DNA from: Nectonema munidae
Taxonomy: Eukaryota > Nematomorpha > Nectonematoida > Nectonematidae
NCBI GenBank assembly: GCA_030549495.1
Contig: JAUIRK010001039.1
Span: forward strand, 865,840 to 929,839
Length of the DNA stretch: 64,000 bases
Reading direction: 5' to 3'
Positions within the stretch are counted from its first letter, which is position 1; the number at the start of each line of letters is the position of its first letter. A program made the translations under genes and the position numbers. Of the stretch, positions 1-13,100 are shown piece after piece. The notes under the pieces are model-generated. The model saw only the letters and a list, made by a program, of their open reading frames with translations, ran no database searches and was not told the origin of the DNA.

Positions 1-778
1 TTTCTTCAAATTCTCTCCTGGAAAATTGGTGTGGGGACCAGGTTAACAAATTAAAGGTGGCTGCTATCATTTTGCTCAAATTATTTCACCTGTAAGTACT
101 TAAATTATACTATAAAATTAGACGTACAACATTATCCTATTTCATCAAAACTGGACCCCTTCAATTACGGCAAGAACCCGCTAAACTCATGTTGGGCTTA
201 AGGAGTCAAAAATTTCGTTTGAACAATGGGAATCTCATCCCCGAAAAAATATATACGCTGAATCAAAATTAAGTCAATTTTGAATTGATCTTTGAAAAAA
301 AGGCATACATAGCCACAGTGGCGGAACAAGAAATTTCTTATAGGGGGGGGGGGGGGGGGGCGAAATCTATTTAATTTTTTTGCAATTTTGCTAAAAGTCT
401 TCAGAGAATACGACAGCTGTATTATGTCTTTTAGAATCACTAATTACCTATGTTTTCATATTTTTAACATTATTTTGCCATGAATAAATTGCAAAAATTT
501 ATTTTTATACATGTAAGGGTATACATTAGTACTCTAAAAAACGATTGAAATTGGTTTCCTTTTTCCTCTCAAATTCTCTATGTGTGGATTATAGTTATAA
601 GGATTTGGAAGAGTTTTATATAAGAGAAGATATGTGGCTTGCCCAGGCCTACAAGCAGCACTATTTTAGCCCATAATATTTGTTTGCCTTTCGCATTTGA
701 GTGCTCCCAAATATATTGGGTTTTGGCATGCTGTAGCAACTTTGGAATTTTCTTTATAGCTGTATGTAAATCGGTACA
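1..778. other. 5' flank without a recognised gene
   Basis: AT-rich sequence with no supported coding region. A run of G at about 343-360 follows the motif CAGTGGCGGAACAAG near 317, which resembles the start of non-autonomous hAT elements. No matching second end was found, so no element is called. Confidence 0.4.
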
Positions 779-835
779 TTGCATTTGTTCTTCACCTTGT
801 TACTATTTGTTCTAGATTTAAAAAAGTTTAAAATC

Positions 836-1105
836 ATGTTGCTAATTTTTCTCCTCCTCACCACTCAAATCAAAAAATGGGCATTTGACAAAGAGGAATT
901 GTGTCCAAAATTTTGTTTCTGCATTCGAAACAAAAACTCCAGCAACGTGGTGTGTACCCAATCACGATTAACGCACCTACCAAAAAGTCTTCCATTGGAC
1001 GCAACCAAACTTGACATGAGCAAAAATGAAATTGCAAGCGTCAACAAACTTCACTTATCAGATTATCCAATCCAAACCATAATCCTTGATGACAATCACA
1101 TACGC
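836..1105 (+). CDS. LRR gene exon 1: signal peptide, LRRNT, first LRRs
   Basis: Ninety codons starting MLLIFLLLTTQ, then the LRRNT cysteines (CPKFCFC and a fourth Cys about 15 residues on) and the first LRR strands (KLDMSKNEI, IILDDNHIR). The donor is GTAATTTTC right after the codon for Arg in DNHIR, phase 0. Open frame continues past the donor to 1174, but that part has no LRR pattern, whereas splicing to 1941 continues the repeat exactly. Confidence 0.8.
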
Positions 1106-4100
1106 GTAATTTTCTTCAAACTTTTTTTTCTCACATGCAATTATAATTCACGGACAAGAGGTGGACTTATTTGAATTATTTTTTTGAGTTCTCTTTTGTT
1201 GTCAAATTTTAAAATTTATAGGTCAGTTATTCATCCTCCTTTTATAATTTAATTTTTTTTTATGAAGGAGCAAGAAAAGAAATGCTGTGTAGATTTTGTT
1301 ATACGCAGAGAGCTTTGCATTTTTGTATTCTTTTCAAAAACAAAAGTTTGTCCAAAGTACTTTGCAAATTCTTTTTTTCAAATGCAATTGTCAAAAGGGA
1401 CATGTCGTTACCCAATTTTTTTATATATATATATGTGCACTTTTTGATCACTGGTTCAATGACCTCACTGACGCAGTTTGTTGTTAGAAATAGGTTTTCA
1501 AATATTTTAGCACGCAATTTTTTTCCTTCAAAGTTCAAAGTCGAATCCAAGCAATCTTTAGATGTTGCAAAAAGTTGTCAATGGGAAAGGAATGTAGGGG
1601 GTTTCGTTCCTCAACATAAATAAGAGGCAGGCAAAATAAATGAAAAAATTGTCGATCCAAAGCATACAAATTTGAGTTCCAAATCACCCTTTTTTATCTA
1701 CAACATGTTTTATTTTATATCGTATATTATAAATTCGTTTACTTAAACAATTTTTTCGTTGAAAATTTGACTTAATCGGACAGATATTCTTTTGTTAGTC
1801 GTTTATACGGATATTGGAAGCCAGACAATTCTCGGGTTAGCAAAAAATTAAATTTCTCGTTTTCCAAACCATTTCCACATAAAGAAAAGTGTGTGGACGT
1901 GGTTGATTCTATAGTAAACTAAAGAGATTACTTTTAACAGACAATTGAAGCTTATGCGTTCTCCGAGATGAAGAGTATAAAAGCGATCTTAATGAAGAAT
2001 AATCCAATCAAGGAGTTGGCCTCCAACACATTCAGCGACATCCACAACATGTTCACCATCAACATCGCCTCAAACCACATCGAACGCATCAAGAAAAACG
2101 CTTTTTCTGGTAAGGTATTGCACTTTCTATTTCATCTACGCTTACACTGACTGTGCAAAGGGGAGCCAGTTGAAAACTTTAAATTTGCCAGACATAATAA
2201 TTTCATTTCCCTATTTTCAGATTTGTTTGTTGGGCAAAGAGTTAAGTCAAATGTTTGTTAATAAGTCAATTAGTTTGAGGTATCATCTAGTTATAGTTGA
2301 TTTCTTAGTTGCTTAGTGAGGTTAATCAATTGTGAGAAGACTCTTTAAAAATGAAACTTTTCATTTTAGATTTTTAAGCATGAAAATTTTATAAATCATC
2401 ATTTTTTTAGAATATAAAAATCAAAAATATAAAAAAATTATTTATTTTTTTTTATGAAAATTAAATTTCTAAAGTATTATTTATTTTCATAACATCTGTC
2501 ATAAACAAGTGTACACAATTAAATTGAAAAATATTATAAGATGGAAAGACGCAAAGGTAAAGTTAGCCTGGCGTGATTTCATTCAGAAGGCACACAATTG
2601 CGCAGCTTTGAGCAAAGAAAGCGTGTTGCTGAATCGAACCCGAGACCTTGTGGTATCAAAGCCAGTGGTTTTCTAATATAGGGCATGATTGGGTAAAGCA
2701 AAGTCAAGTTTAAGTTCCTTTTACTTCCTATTGTAGTATATTTAGGATTGCAAGGAAGTCCCCATCTCAATATCTATCTACCGAATGAACTCTGTAATAT
2801 CCAGCTAAAGAACTTATTTATTGACTAACAATTTAACTGACAGACTATAACAAATGTGAACAGATGCGTTTGATTACAAAAATGTGAAGAAATTTCAATT
2901 CTCAAATTAATTTTGTTTGAAAGCTCTAGAACAGGGCTGTCAACAAGTTAAGCACTTGAAACATAAATTTTGGTAAATAATATAGAAATAAAGTGTTGAA
3001 CTCTTTTTTTTTAAATAAGTTAATTTATAACAACAACAAGCACCAAAGATGTAAAAAAAAATTTTTTTATAAAAAAAATACAAATAAAAGGATTACTACG
3101 TGAAAAAGCGATTTTTCAATTTATCAATCCAATTTCCATATTCTTTGAAGATTTACCTATTTTCGTTCACACACTCTTCATTCCAACTTCATTTCAGTTC
3201 AACTCTTTGATTAAATTCACTTTACATATAATAGCATGCACCCACGTTTTTCCTCAAATAATTCTGGGTGGAAAAGTGTGTGGGTTGAAGCCAAATGTTC
3301 ACTGCATTATATTTTAATTGCTTCGTATCGATTACTGATCAACTACGTCATTTTTGGGGGATTAACTCTTCTGAATCCAGAGCATGCCTGATCTTTTGAA
3401 CTCACTAACAACTGCTACTTGAAATGCACAAGGGCATCTTTTAGATTACCTACTTTAGCTTACTGATTTTCCGAGATTCAAGACTTTTTCCTAAATAAAG
3501 CCGTTGCTTCGGTTCCAATTTTTCATTTGACTATATGAAAAGTGAAATCTATTTTTATTTGATATATTTGAGTTTTATCATTAAAATTGCACTAATTTAA
3601 AAATGGTTTTCTCTGCAGTTTTAATACTTTCTTTCTCTATACTACTCTTACATCATATATAAAGAAAAAAGAGCATCATCAAAGAAACTGTCGTAGTATT
3701 CATCTTATTAATTTTCGATCAAATAATATATATGTATTTGTGAAAATTAGCTTTAATCAAAATTGATTATTATTTGCTAAGGTCATTTTAATGCCCGATT
3801 CCTCATATAAGCTATCAGAATTTATTTTACAACAAGAAATTAAAATTTGGTGCAAGTTCAAAAAATAATAAGTTCCTGGAGAAAAAATACTTGCTTGGGG
3901 AAGACAATAACACGAAAATTTACGAACACTAATACGAATACCGTTTTTACAGATTGTATCAAATCTATTACTCAAAGCATAAGACAATTAAATCCTATTT
4001 AAAATTTTTAGGGTCAACGCGGATTCGATCAATCAACTTCGCTGGGAATCCATTGACCACGATCGAATCCTACGCCTTCCACAACCTGAAGTACGTGAAG

Positions 4101-7100
4101 TATTTGATATTGTCTACCACGGGCCTGAAGTACATTCAACCTCATGCGTTCAACGGCCTTCAAAACATTGAATACATTTCTATCACACAAGTAATCTTTT
4201 TAAAAACCAGGGAACATATTGAGTATATAAAGTAGGCTTTGCATAAGTATCGAAAATTAGGAACCGATACGGAAAAAAATTTACAAACCCGGGTCCAAAC
4301 GGTTCCTTAAGGAGATATATAGACAGCAAAAAGATGCAATGAAATTGACGTTTTTGATTTATATTATAAACAGATGTACACTTTTTCTTTCTATATTATT
4401 ATTATCATTAAAATGGTTCTAGGAGAAAAGTGTGCAAATGATAAAAGTGTGCAGCAGAGAAAAAAAAGAAACTCTTTTGTCGTTTGCACACTTTTCTTCG
4501 TTTACCATTAAAATGAGATGACAACGAAAAGAAGATTTTATATGAATCAAGTACAGTAAAGTTTTATGCAAAGTGAAATAAATCAATTACAACTAAGTTA
4601 TTCTGGGAACCGGAATACTTTTCGGTTCCGAGACGGTTCCAAAATTTTTAAAACCGGTATTTTAGAACTGTTAGCAAACCCTAATATAAAGCTTTTTAAT
4701 TGTCTTTTTTAAGTTCTAAATTGTCTTTTTTAAATTATAAATAATTTTTTTTTGAATTTGTTCTCAGCTATCACAATTTGTGTGATTTTTGACATTTTTA
4801 CGGTACTCGATTTAAACGTTTCGTTTCATACTCTCTTGCTAAACATCTTTATGTATTTTATTGTAATTATATGCTTTTTTATTTGATCCTATACTACGCA
4901 TTAACTAAATTGTTTCTTATTTTTAGAAAACGTTCAATAAATTGCTAAAATTTTATTTAAACAATATCTTAAGAAATTGTAGATTAATAATTAGTAAAAA
5001 ACAATAATAAATTCGTTAAACTTTTTCATAAATTTTTTAATACAAAAAACATTGCATATGTGTTACTACTTTGATTTATTTTCGTTTTTTTAGTTCAATT
5101 AAAATTTTACGTTTTTTTATTTTAAATAATTTTTTAATCACTTATACTTTTGATATTGCTGAGAACAATTTTTAAAAAACAAGTTAGAATTTAAAAAGGT
5201 CCATTGAGAAGTTAGAAGAAACAATTTAGAATTTATGAACGAAAAATTAGATCTTAAAATGGCGTAACTATGCTAACTCCATCAGACACATTTGTCACTC
5301 ATTCGAATATTAAAATGTTTGATAAGCAAAATTCTCTAAATAATCCAGATAAATCAGAAATGTAAAAAAGTTATACGTTTTTTTGCTACACAAGTTAAAT
5401 GCAAAAAAAACTTTTGTTCAAAATATCTACTCCATTTGTATTATAAGCGGGATATAAATTGATTTGGAAATTTTCACATTACTACTTTTTTAGCTTCATT
5501 TTCCGTATACTCATACTTTAATAAATGCATGAACAACATGGTAAGCTTTTTTCAAAAAAACTAATTTGAGTAAAAAATGGACTATTTAACATAGTGACAC
5601 ATATGTCATAACTCTGTATATTCTGTGTATATCATAAAATCCATATTTTGTTTCACATAAGCTAACTTACTTTCGAAGTATATAAAAAATTTTATAACGT
5701 GAATTACTGTATTTTAGGCCTTATGGTGCTCAAGAGGATTTAAGTCAATGATATGAGTAGTTTTGAGCAATTCAAGAAATAAAGCATCAAAGTCGTAAGG
5801 ATGGAAGCTAATTCTCTTGTTATAGGCACAAGTTCATTTTCATCAGCAAAATTCTCATATTTTAATTCTTAAACTTGTTGATTTTCATTGTATACAGCGT
5901 GAGTTTTATGTGGTTTAAATTTTTATTCAAGTAGATTTTTAACTGAAATATCTTGTTAAAATAACACAATAAAATTTCACAAAAAGATGAAACGAGTTGT
6001 TAGTTAATATTTTGCATTTTAATTTAATGTTTTGAATTATGATAAGCTACATTTTCAAGAGAAATAAAAAAAAATACATTGCATAATAAAAAAATATTGA
6101 GGCTTATTGATTTCAATGAATTTATCTTATGATAGAATGGTTTTAACAGTATCAATGAATCCTATACCATGATTGATTCATCTAAATTTGTTGAATGCTT
6201 CCTTCGATGGCGATTTTTTGTTCATATTTTGTATGTCTCAATCATTCAGAATTAAAATGGATATCAAACATTCTGAATCTTAGTAGGGAGCCGGTTATTA
6301 GCCCATTTGACATTTCCTCATTTGATTATTTTATATATAAAAAAACTAATTAGCCCAATAAGGATTCTTTTGGAAATCTTTTTTTAGTCTTCGATTTTAG
6401 ATCCTTAATGGCGTATATAAATATTAGATAGGGTTTATTAAATAAATTCAATCATTTCGAGAGAAATCCTTGATTTATTGTTCTCTCCCTTAATCTTAAA
6501 TTTATCGCCGCATTCCCCTTTTCTCACAAAGAATCGAATCGTAGAGACTATTTCCATTTTTTCTTTAAAATTAAACCTTTTAGATTCCAATGGAAGAAAT
6601 AACTGAGAGGGCATTCACTGGCCTGAAAAACGTGCAAAATCTGGAGATCAGAAATGCAAATATCAAAGTCATCAGAGACTACGCTTTCACTGGAATCGAA
6701 AATGTCTCCAACATCATTCTCAGCAACATTGGTCTTGAAACGATTGAGAAAAGAGCGTTTTATGTGAGTTCCTGCTCTTAATAATACTTCACTGATGTCC
6801 ATATGCAATGGAATATAAACTAAAAGGAAGAAAAAAAGTTGCTATAATGATAAAGCAGAACAATTTCTGCAGTCATTTTTACTGTAAGCCCAAAATCGAC
6901 GATCTCATATCCTAGAAAGACCAAATGTGAGCTAAAAAGGGGGCAAAATGTCTCCAAATGATATTTGGCCTCGTATTTATTTTTTTTGTGTTTTTCATTT
7001 TATTTATTAATTGAAAAAATATATCATAAACTTTAAGCGCATGGCTTAAAAAAACAAATATAGTGAAAAAAATTTTTAATTGATTTTAAATGTAAAAAAT

Positions 7101-10100
7101 TCAGACAACTTTGTAAACTTATTTTAAGAAAAGAAATCGTCCTCATCATTTAAAGATGGAGGTGGAATCAAAGGAACTAAATTGTGTTAAAATTGTCTTT
7201 TAGTCGTTAACGGCTTAAGCGTGATTAAATTTGGTGTTTAATACTTATTCGAAGGTTAGCACCAAAAGGTAATGCCATTTTGAAAATAATATTCGGAGAA
7301 ATTGAAAACTTTTCCCTTTGTCGACTTCTTATTTGTGAAAAAAAGGAATTTTAGTTATTTTGTTTGCCAAGTTTTTCTTTATATAGGCTACTTTTTTTGT
7401 ACAAGAACTAAGAGTTTTGTAAAGAGGCATGGAACAAAAATCGGAAAAAAGGCCACCACCACTTTGGTATTGTGTAATGTTTTGCTTTGATCTGTCTACT
7501 CCACCCACCAATCGGTTATACTCCGCTATTCCATTTGGTTGTGGTATAACTATGACTTTTCTTTTTTGAGGAACACCATCTTCTAACACTTTTCAAAAGC
7601 TTCACACCGAGACAGGTCGATGCCAGATTTACTACATTATTGTCTCTCCATGTTATGATAATTATCTTAGGACGAGTGTCGTATCGATAATCTAAGCTAC
7701 CCCTATCTTTTTTGAGTAAAGATTTTTCATTAATAATTGGGCATTTTTGCATTCTATCACTTCTTATTACACCTGTTGCATGAAACCCTTTTTTCCTTAA
7801 AAGTTCAAACACATGTAGGGAGCAGAAATAGTTATCCATCACAAGGTGGTAATTATTTCCTGGTAAAAGATTAGCAAATTTCATCACAACGCTTCCTCCT
7901 ATTCCGAGTTCTTTGTTGTAGGCTTCAGACTTACCCGCATAAGGGCAAACAGAAATAATGTACCCATCTGAAGTGCACATTGTCCAAGTCTTATACCCGA
8001 ATCTTGTAGATTTTCCTTTCATGAATTGTTTAGAAGAATGCTTACCATAATATTCTATGATTGACTCAGGGCCGGATTAATGATAAATAGGGCCTGTGGC
8101 TTTTTTTCAGCGCGGGGCCCTATGAACTTTAGCCCTCCAAAAATTCCAGCATTTATAATTTAAATTCAGGTTTTCACTCAATTAGTTTACAATTTTCCCT
8201 TTTATTTACAGACAACAGACAGTAATATTTATATATAATGCAGCATACAATTCGTTGACTCAAATATTGAGTAGGGTACAGTAAAAAAAGTCACTTAAAA
8301 AACAACAAAAATTTTATTTCGATAAATCGATCATAAGTTATGTTTCATTAAAATGAATTTTTGTTTTTGATGCCATCAAATCTTAGAAAGCTTGCGCGAT
8401 TTTTTCAAAGCAAACTCGTTGATTACACATGACATATCAATTTGCCGCAACAGATCACTCTCGGCGCGAAGCAAAACAAGGTTATTTAGTCTTTTTTGTT
8501 TAATGCATGATCGCAAATGATTTTTGATTAGCTTAAGTTTGGAGAACGACCGTTCTCCTGAACAGTTAGAAATCATCAAGGTTAGATATATACGAAGCAA
8601 AATTAATTGTATTTGGAAATACTGTTTCAAGATTCTTTCTGACAAGAAGCTGGTACATGAGTAATTCCAATGAATTCACGTTGACTTCTCTATCATGATA
8701 ATCTTCTTTGTCATTTACACTATTAGAATCTGAAGATCTAATATTGAAAACATTTGGAACTTTTGGAGCTTCTAGAGTTTCTTTTGCAAAGCCTGTATTG
8801 AGGAAAGCTGAAAACTGTAGTAATTCATCAGACAGACTAGCATCAATATCTTTAGTATATGCTTTTCGAACATCTTTGGCTTTTTCAATAATTTCTTCAG
8901 TCGAGAGCTCTTTAAGCTTTCGAAGAAATCCAAACTTTAAAGCTACGGTAGTATATGCACTTAGACGTTTTTGTAATTCAGCATGTAAATTGTCGATTAT
9001 CACAAGAAACGTGCCTGTACGAAACGCACTGCTTGGAGTCTGTTTCATTTCCGGCTCTGATCCAGGTTGATCATAACGGCGATTTCTTGTACGCACCCTT
9101 CTTACTTCGCTCAGATAGTGTTCACATTTACTAATAACTTTTCCTTTTTTTTCAAATTCTTCAAATCTTTCTCGAAGCTTGTTAATATACTCAATAAGCG
9201 ATTCAAAAATATGAACAGCTGAATTAATGTCTTGATCAGCTGATTCCAAAACTTGGGTGCTTGCTTGGAAGCGGTGTAGGATGTGGTGCCAGAAAATAGA
9301 AAGAATTCCAGATTCCAACCCATTCATGTAGGTAGCTAGTCCTCTGGCTTCATTCCGGATATCAGCTTTCTCTTCACCATTATCAGCAATTTCCTCTAGA
9401 ACAGCGTTAATTTCGTTGTAGCCTATAAACAGAGCTTTTGCAGCATCTGCGCGTGCCGACCATCGAGTATCAGACATTCGCTTTACCGTAGGCAATGCTT
9501 TGCTAGAAAGTTGATTAGTCAGAATTTTCCAACGATGCGTCGAAGTGGCGAAAAATGAGTATAACTGTTGAAGAAAACTAAAAAAACCAAAAGCAAGCTC
9601 ACAACAGTTCACAGCAGACTGACCAACAAGGTTAAGAGAATGTGCAGCGCATGGAACATATTCGGCAAAACTGCCTAATGATTGGCTGCATGCCATTGTA
9701 TCTACCACTCATGTTGCTTGCATTATCATACGATTGTCCACGACAATCAGTAACATCAATGCCTTTGATCTTCAAAAATTCAAGTAAGCTGTCTGCTAAC
9801 TCTTTTCCTGTACGACCATGCACTTCAAGAAAAGTCAAAAATCGCTTGACAGGACCTGAGGGCAACACGTAACGAATAATGCAAGTTAGTTGGTCAACAT
9901 GAGTAATGTCAGGAGTAGAGTCCACCGACACTGAAAAATACTTAGATGCTTTAACTTCCGTTATAATCTGCTTCTGAACACGATTTGCTAACAAATCGAT
10001 GAACTCCTCAGAAATGGTCTTTGATAAATATGATGTGTGGCCTCGTCTTTTGTTAGCATTCTGGTTGATGTGTTGTGCTAGAAATGGATCAAATTTAGCA

Positions 10101-13100
10101 AGCAGCTCTAATATTCCTAGGTAGTTACCATTTATTCGAGATCCTATTACTTCATCCGAGCCACGGAAAGGTAAACCACGCTCAGACAGAAAACGAACAA
10201 TTTCTGTCACTCGCTCAAGAACAGCACGCCAATAGTCACGTTCATCATCAGCCTGTCTAATCAATTCGGAATCAATGCGGCAGCCAGCATCGCTACGTTG
10301 AAGAAGTTTGATCATGGCATCCTTATGAACTGCACTTTTTTCGTGTCGAGAAAGACAATAAGACGCGCGTTTCCAATTTGTGTAGCCTTGTTTTCCAAAA
10401 TTTGTGCTGTCGGTCATCAATTTACACGCAAAACAGAACAATGCACGATTTGATGGGGAGTAGCAGAGCCAAGTTCGAGAATGTTTCTGTTTTGTGAGAT
10501 CATGCGTGTATGTGAACAAACTTTTGTTGCATTGTCTTTTATAATTTTCTCCTTGATATTTAATAGATGATTCCCTGAAATCCGCTTCTATATTTCTACA
10601 CTCACTACTTCCTTTTGCCGCCCAAAATTCTCTTATACTTTCTGAAATAGAATCTGGCCACAACCCTAAGTCACATGAATATGGATCGGTAGAATTGAAC
10701 GTACTATTTGATTCTAAAAATTCATTAGTTATCATGGGTTCTTCTAGCACTATTGTCGGATTCTCATTTGTAGTTGTGGCATTATTATTATTATTATCAG
10801 TGGAGTGGCATGTGGCATCGTTGTCATGTTGTGCTGGTAAATGTGAATTAATAGTAGACTTAAGGCTGAGCTCAACTACATCGACATTTTCAGACTTTGG
10901 CAAAAAGATATTTGATATTTTTGGAACTTTGCTCAAAACTTCACTTTCTCGTGCTTCGCGTCTTTGTTTCATTTTTCTTTTTGCAGCTCCAAATTACGAT
11001 TTTTGCCCCTTTCACGAAATACACCACTTGTAAAACTCATCTTTTTATTTATCTAAAACGTTTAAACAAAAAATAGCATCATTTTTATTTTTTTGCAATA
11101 AAAAAATTAGTAGCTTAGTCACAGGCGTCCGCAAAGAGGTTGGCAAAATAGGCATTTGCCTTCCTCTGGAAAAATGTAATAATTTTTCGAATATATAAAA
11201 TGTATCAAATATTTAAATGCATAAGATGCATTAGTATCAAGAAAATAAACAAAAAAATATGATCTAATTAATACATTTTATATAGATATTTGGGAGCAGG
11301 GCCGTAAACCCAGAAAGACGAGAAGGGCAAAGCCCCCTAAAAAAGTTTGCCCCTCATTCGTCCAAAAATACTTTTTTTTCTTCATGCTTGTAAGGCCTAT
11401 TTTAGCATAACCTTTTCAAAATTGCATGTCAATATAGATTATAGAAAGAAATTAATCATTTATCTACATTTCCACTTTTATTTATTTCTGTCTTATTTTC
11501 TTTTTTTCAACTTGTTTATTTTCTATAAGCACATCATACATTCTGTTTTATTTTTTTTTGATAATGATGAGCTAACACACGATCAATAATGTAAACAAAA
11601 ATATATAATTCTTTATAGACTAGCCGGTCCCGTGGTCGTTTCTCGCTTCGCTCGAAACATAGGATTCTGGGTAATGTTTATTTTGAGTTGCTAATTTAAA
11701 TTCGCTTCGCTCGAAACGACCATGGGACCGGCTAGTTTTTTTTGTTTCTCGCTACGCTCGAAACATAGGATTCTGGGTAATGTGTATTTTGAGTTGGTAA
11801 TAGTGTTATATGGTATGGTGATCAGTTTTTAGAATAATTGTATCTTTTCTGTGCATTTTTCTATTACACCATATAAAAATACACATAAAACATATTTCAA
11901 CCAATCAGAATGCTTCAAGCAACACTCACACTACAGATATATCTAAAATTTATTATTTTGAAATTGGAAATAATAATCCTTTAGAAAATATTTTTTCGAT
12001 AGTTATGTATCAGGTCTTGTTTTAAACAGTCTAAATTTAATTTTAAATGAAACCGGTGAGCAAGAAGTCGATTCTAGCATACAATAATTTCAAAACAAAT
12101 GCAAATTGAAAAATGAGCGTTTTTTCTGTGACATGCAATCATACTTGAGGTCAGTAATTTTGATGAGATGATGCTTTGCTCTGAAAAATTAGCCAAATTT
12201 GTTATAAAGACTCACTTTAAATGTTTTAAGCTTAATGAAGGAAGCTAGGGTATTTTTTTATTGTAAAATTATTCATTAGAAAAAAACATAACTTTTGGTT
12301 AGGATGTCATTAATGCGATTATTAAGCTGAAGAAACAGGATAATGCACATTGAGTATAATAAAATCAAGATCACGTTCACAGAAAGGAATTGATTGACAG
12401 CAGAACTAAAAAATGAACGAAAACCATTTTAAAGATTTATTTTCGCCCGACGAATTTTAGAATGTCCCTTGAATGCGATACTGCACACTTTTTTCTTCCG
12501 ATTCGGCATGCCCGTTAAAGATCATTCTTTGAGATGAAATTTTTTTTATTAATTTGTAATATGTTAGTTATCGCTTGTGGCTTGTAACTTTACTCAGCGT
12601 GACTTGACTGCCGGGTAACTTCCTTCACTGGTCATTTCAGTCCGAATAAGCTGATTACTTAATTTTATAGTTAATATATCAGTTAAATATTAGTAAATTA
12701 CCCTATTAGAAATTATATTTTAATTAGCTGATTAAAGATTATCTAGATTGCTGTTTATTAGTTAGCTTAAAGAAAGAAAAAAACTTGAAGATTTAATCCG
12801 TATAAGAGCTATAGTTTTTTAAAAGTATTTTTTTCAAAAGCTTGAAATATTAATAATAATCTTAATATCATGTCTTTAGCCGGTTCTATAAGCAAACTGC
12901 TCTACACAAATTTATTGTTAAATAACCTACATGCAAAAATGGTCAAATTGAAACAAAATTATAAAATCAGGGCAACACATTTTTTTGCAGATTTTGGGGC
13001 TTATCTAAATTAAAATGGGATGTTTTTTCTGTATTTAAAACAGATTAGAATGAAAATATATTTTTTATTTTTTTCTTTTTTAATGAATTAATTTTTTTTA

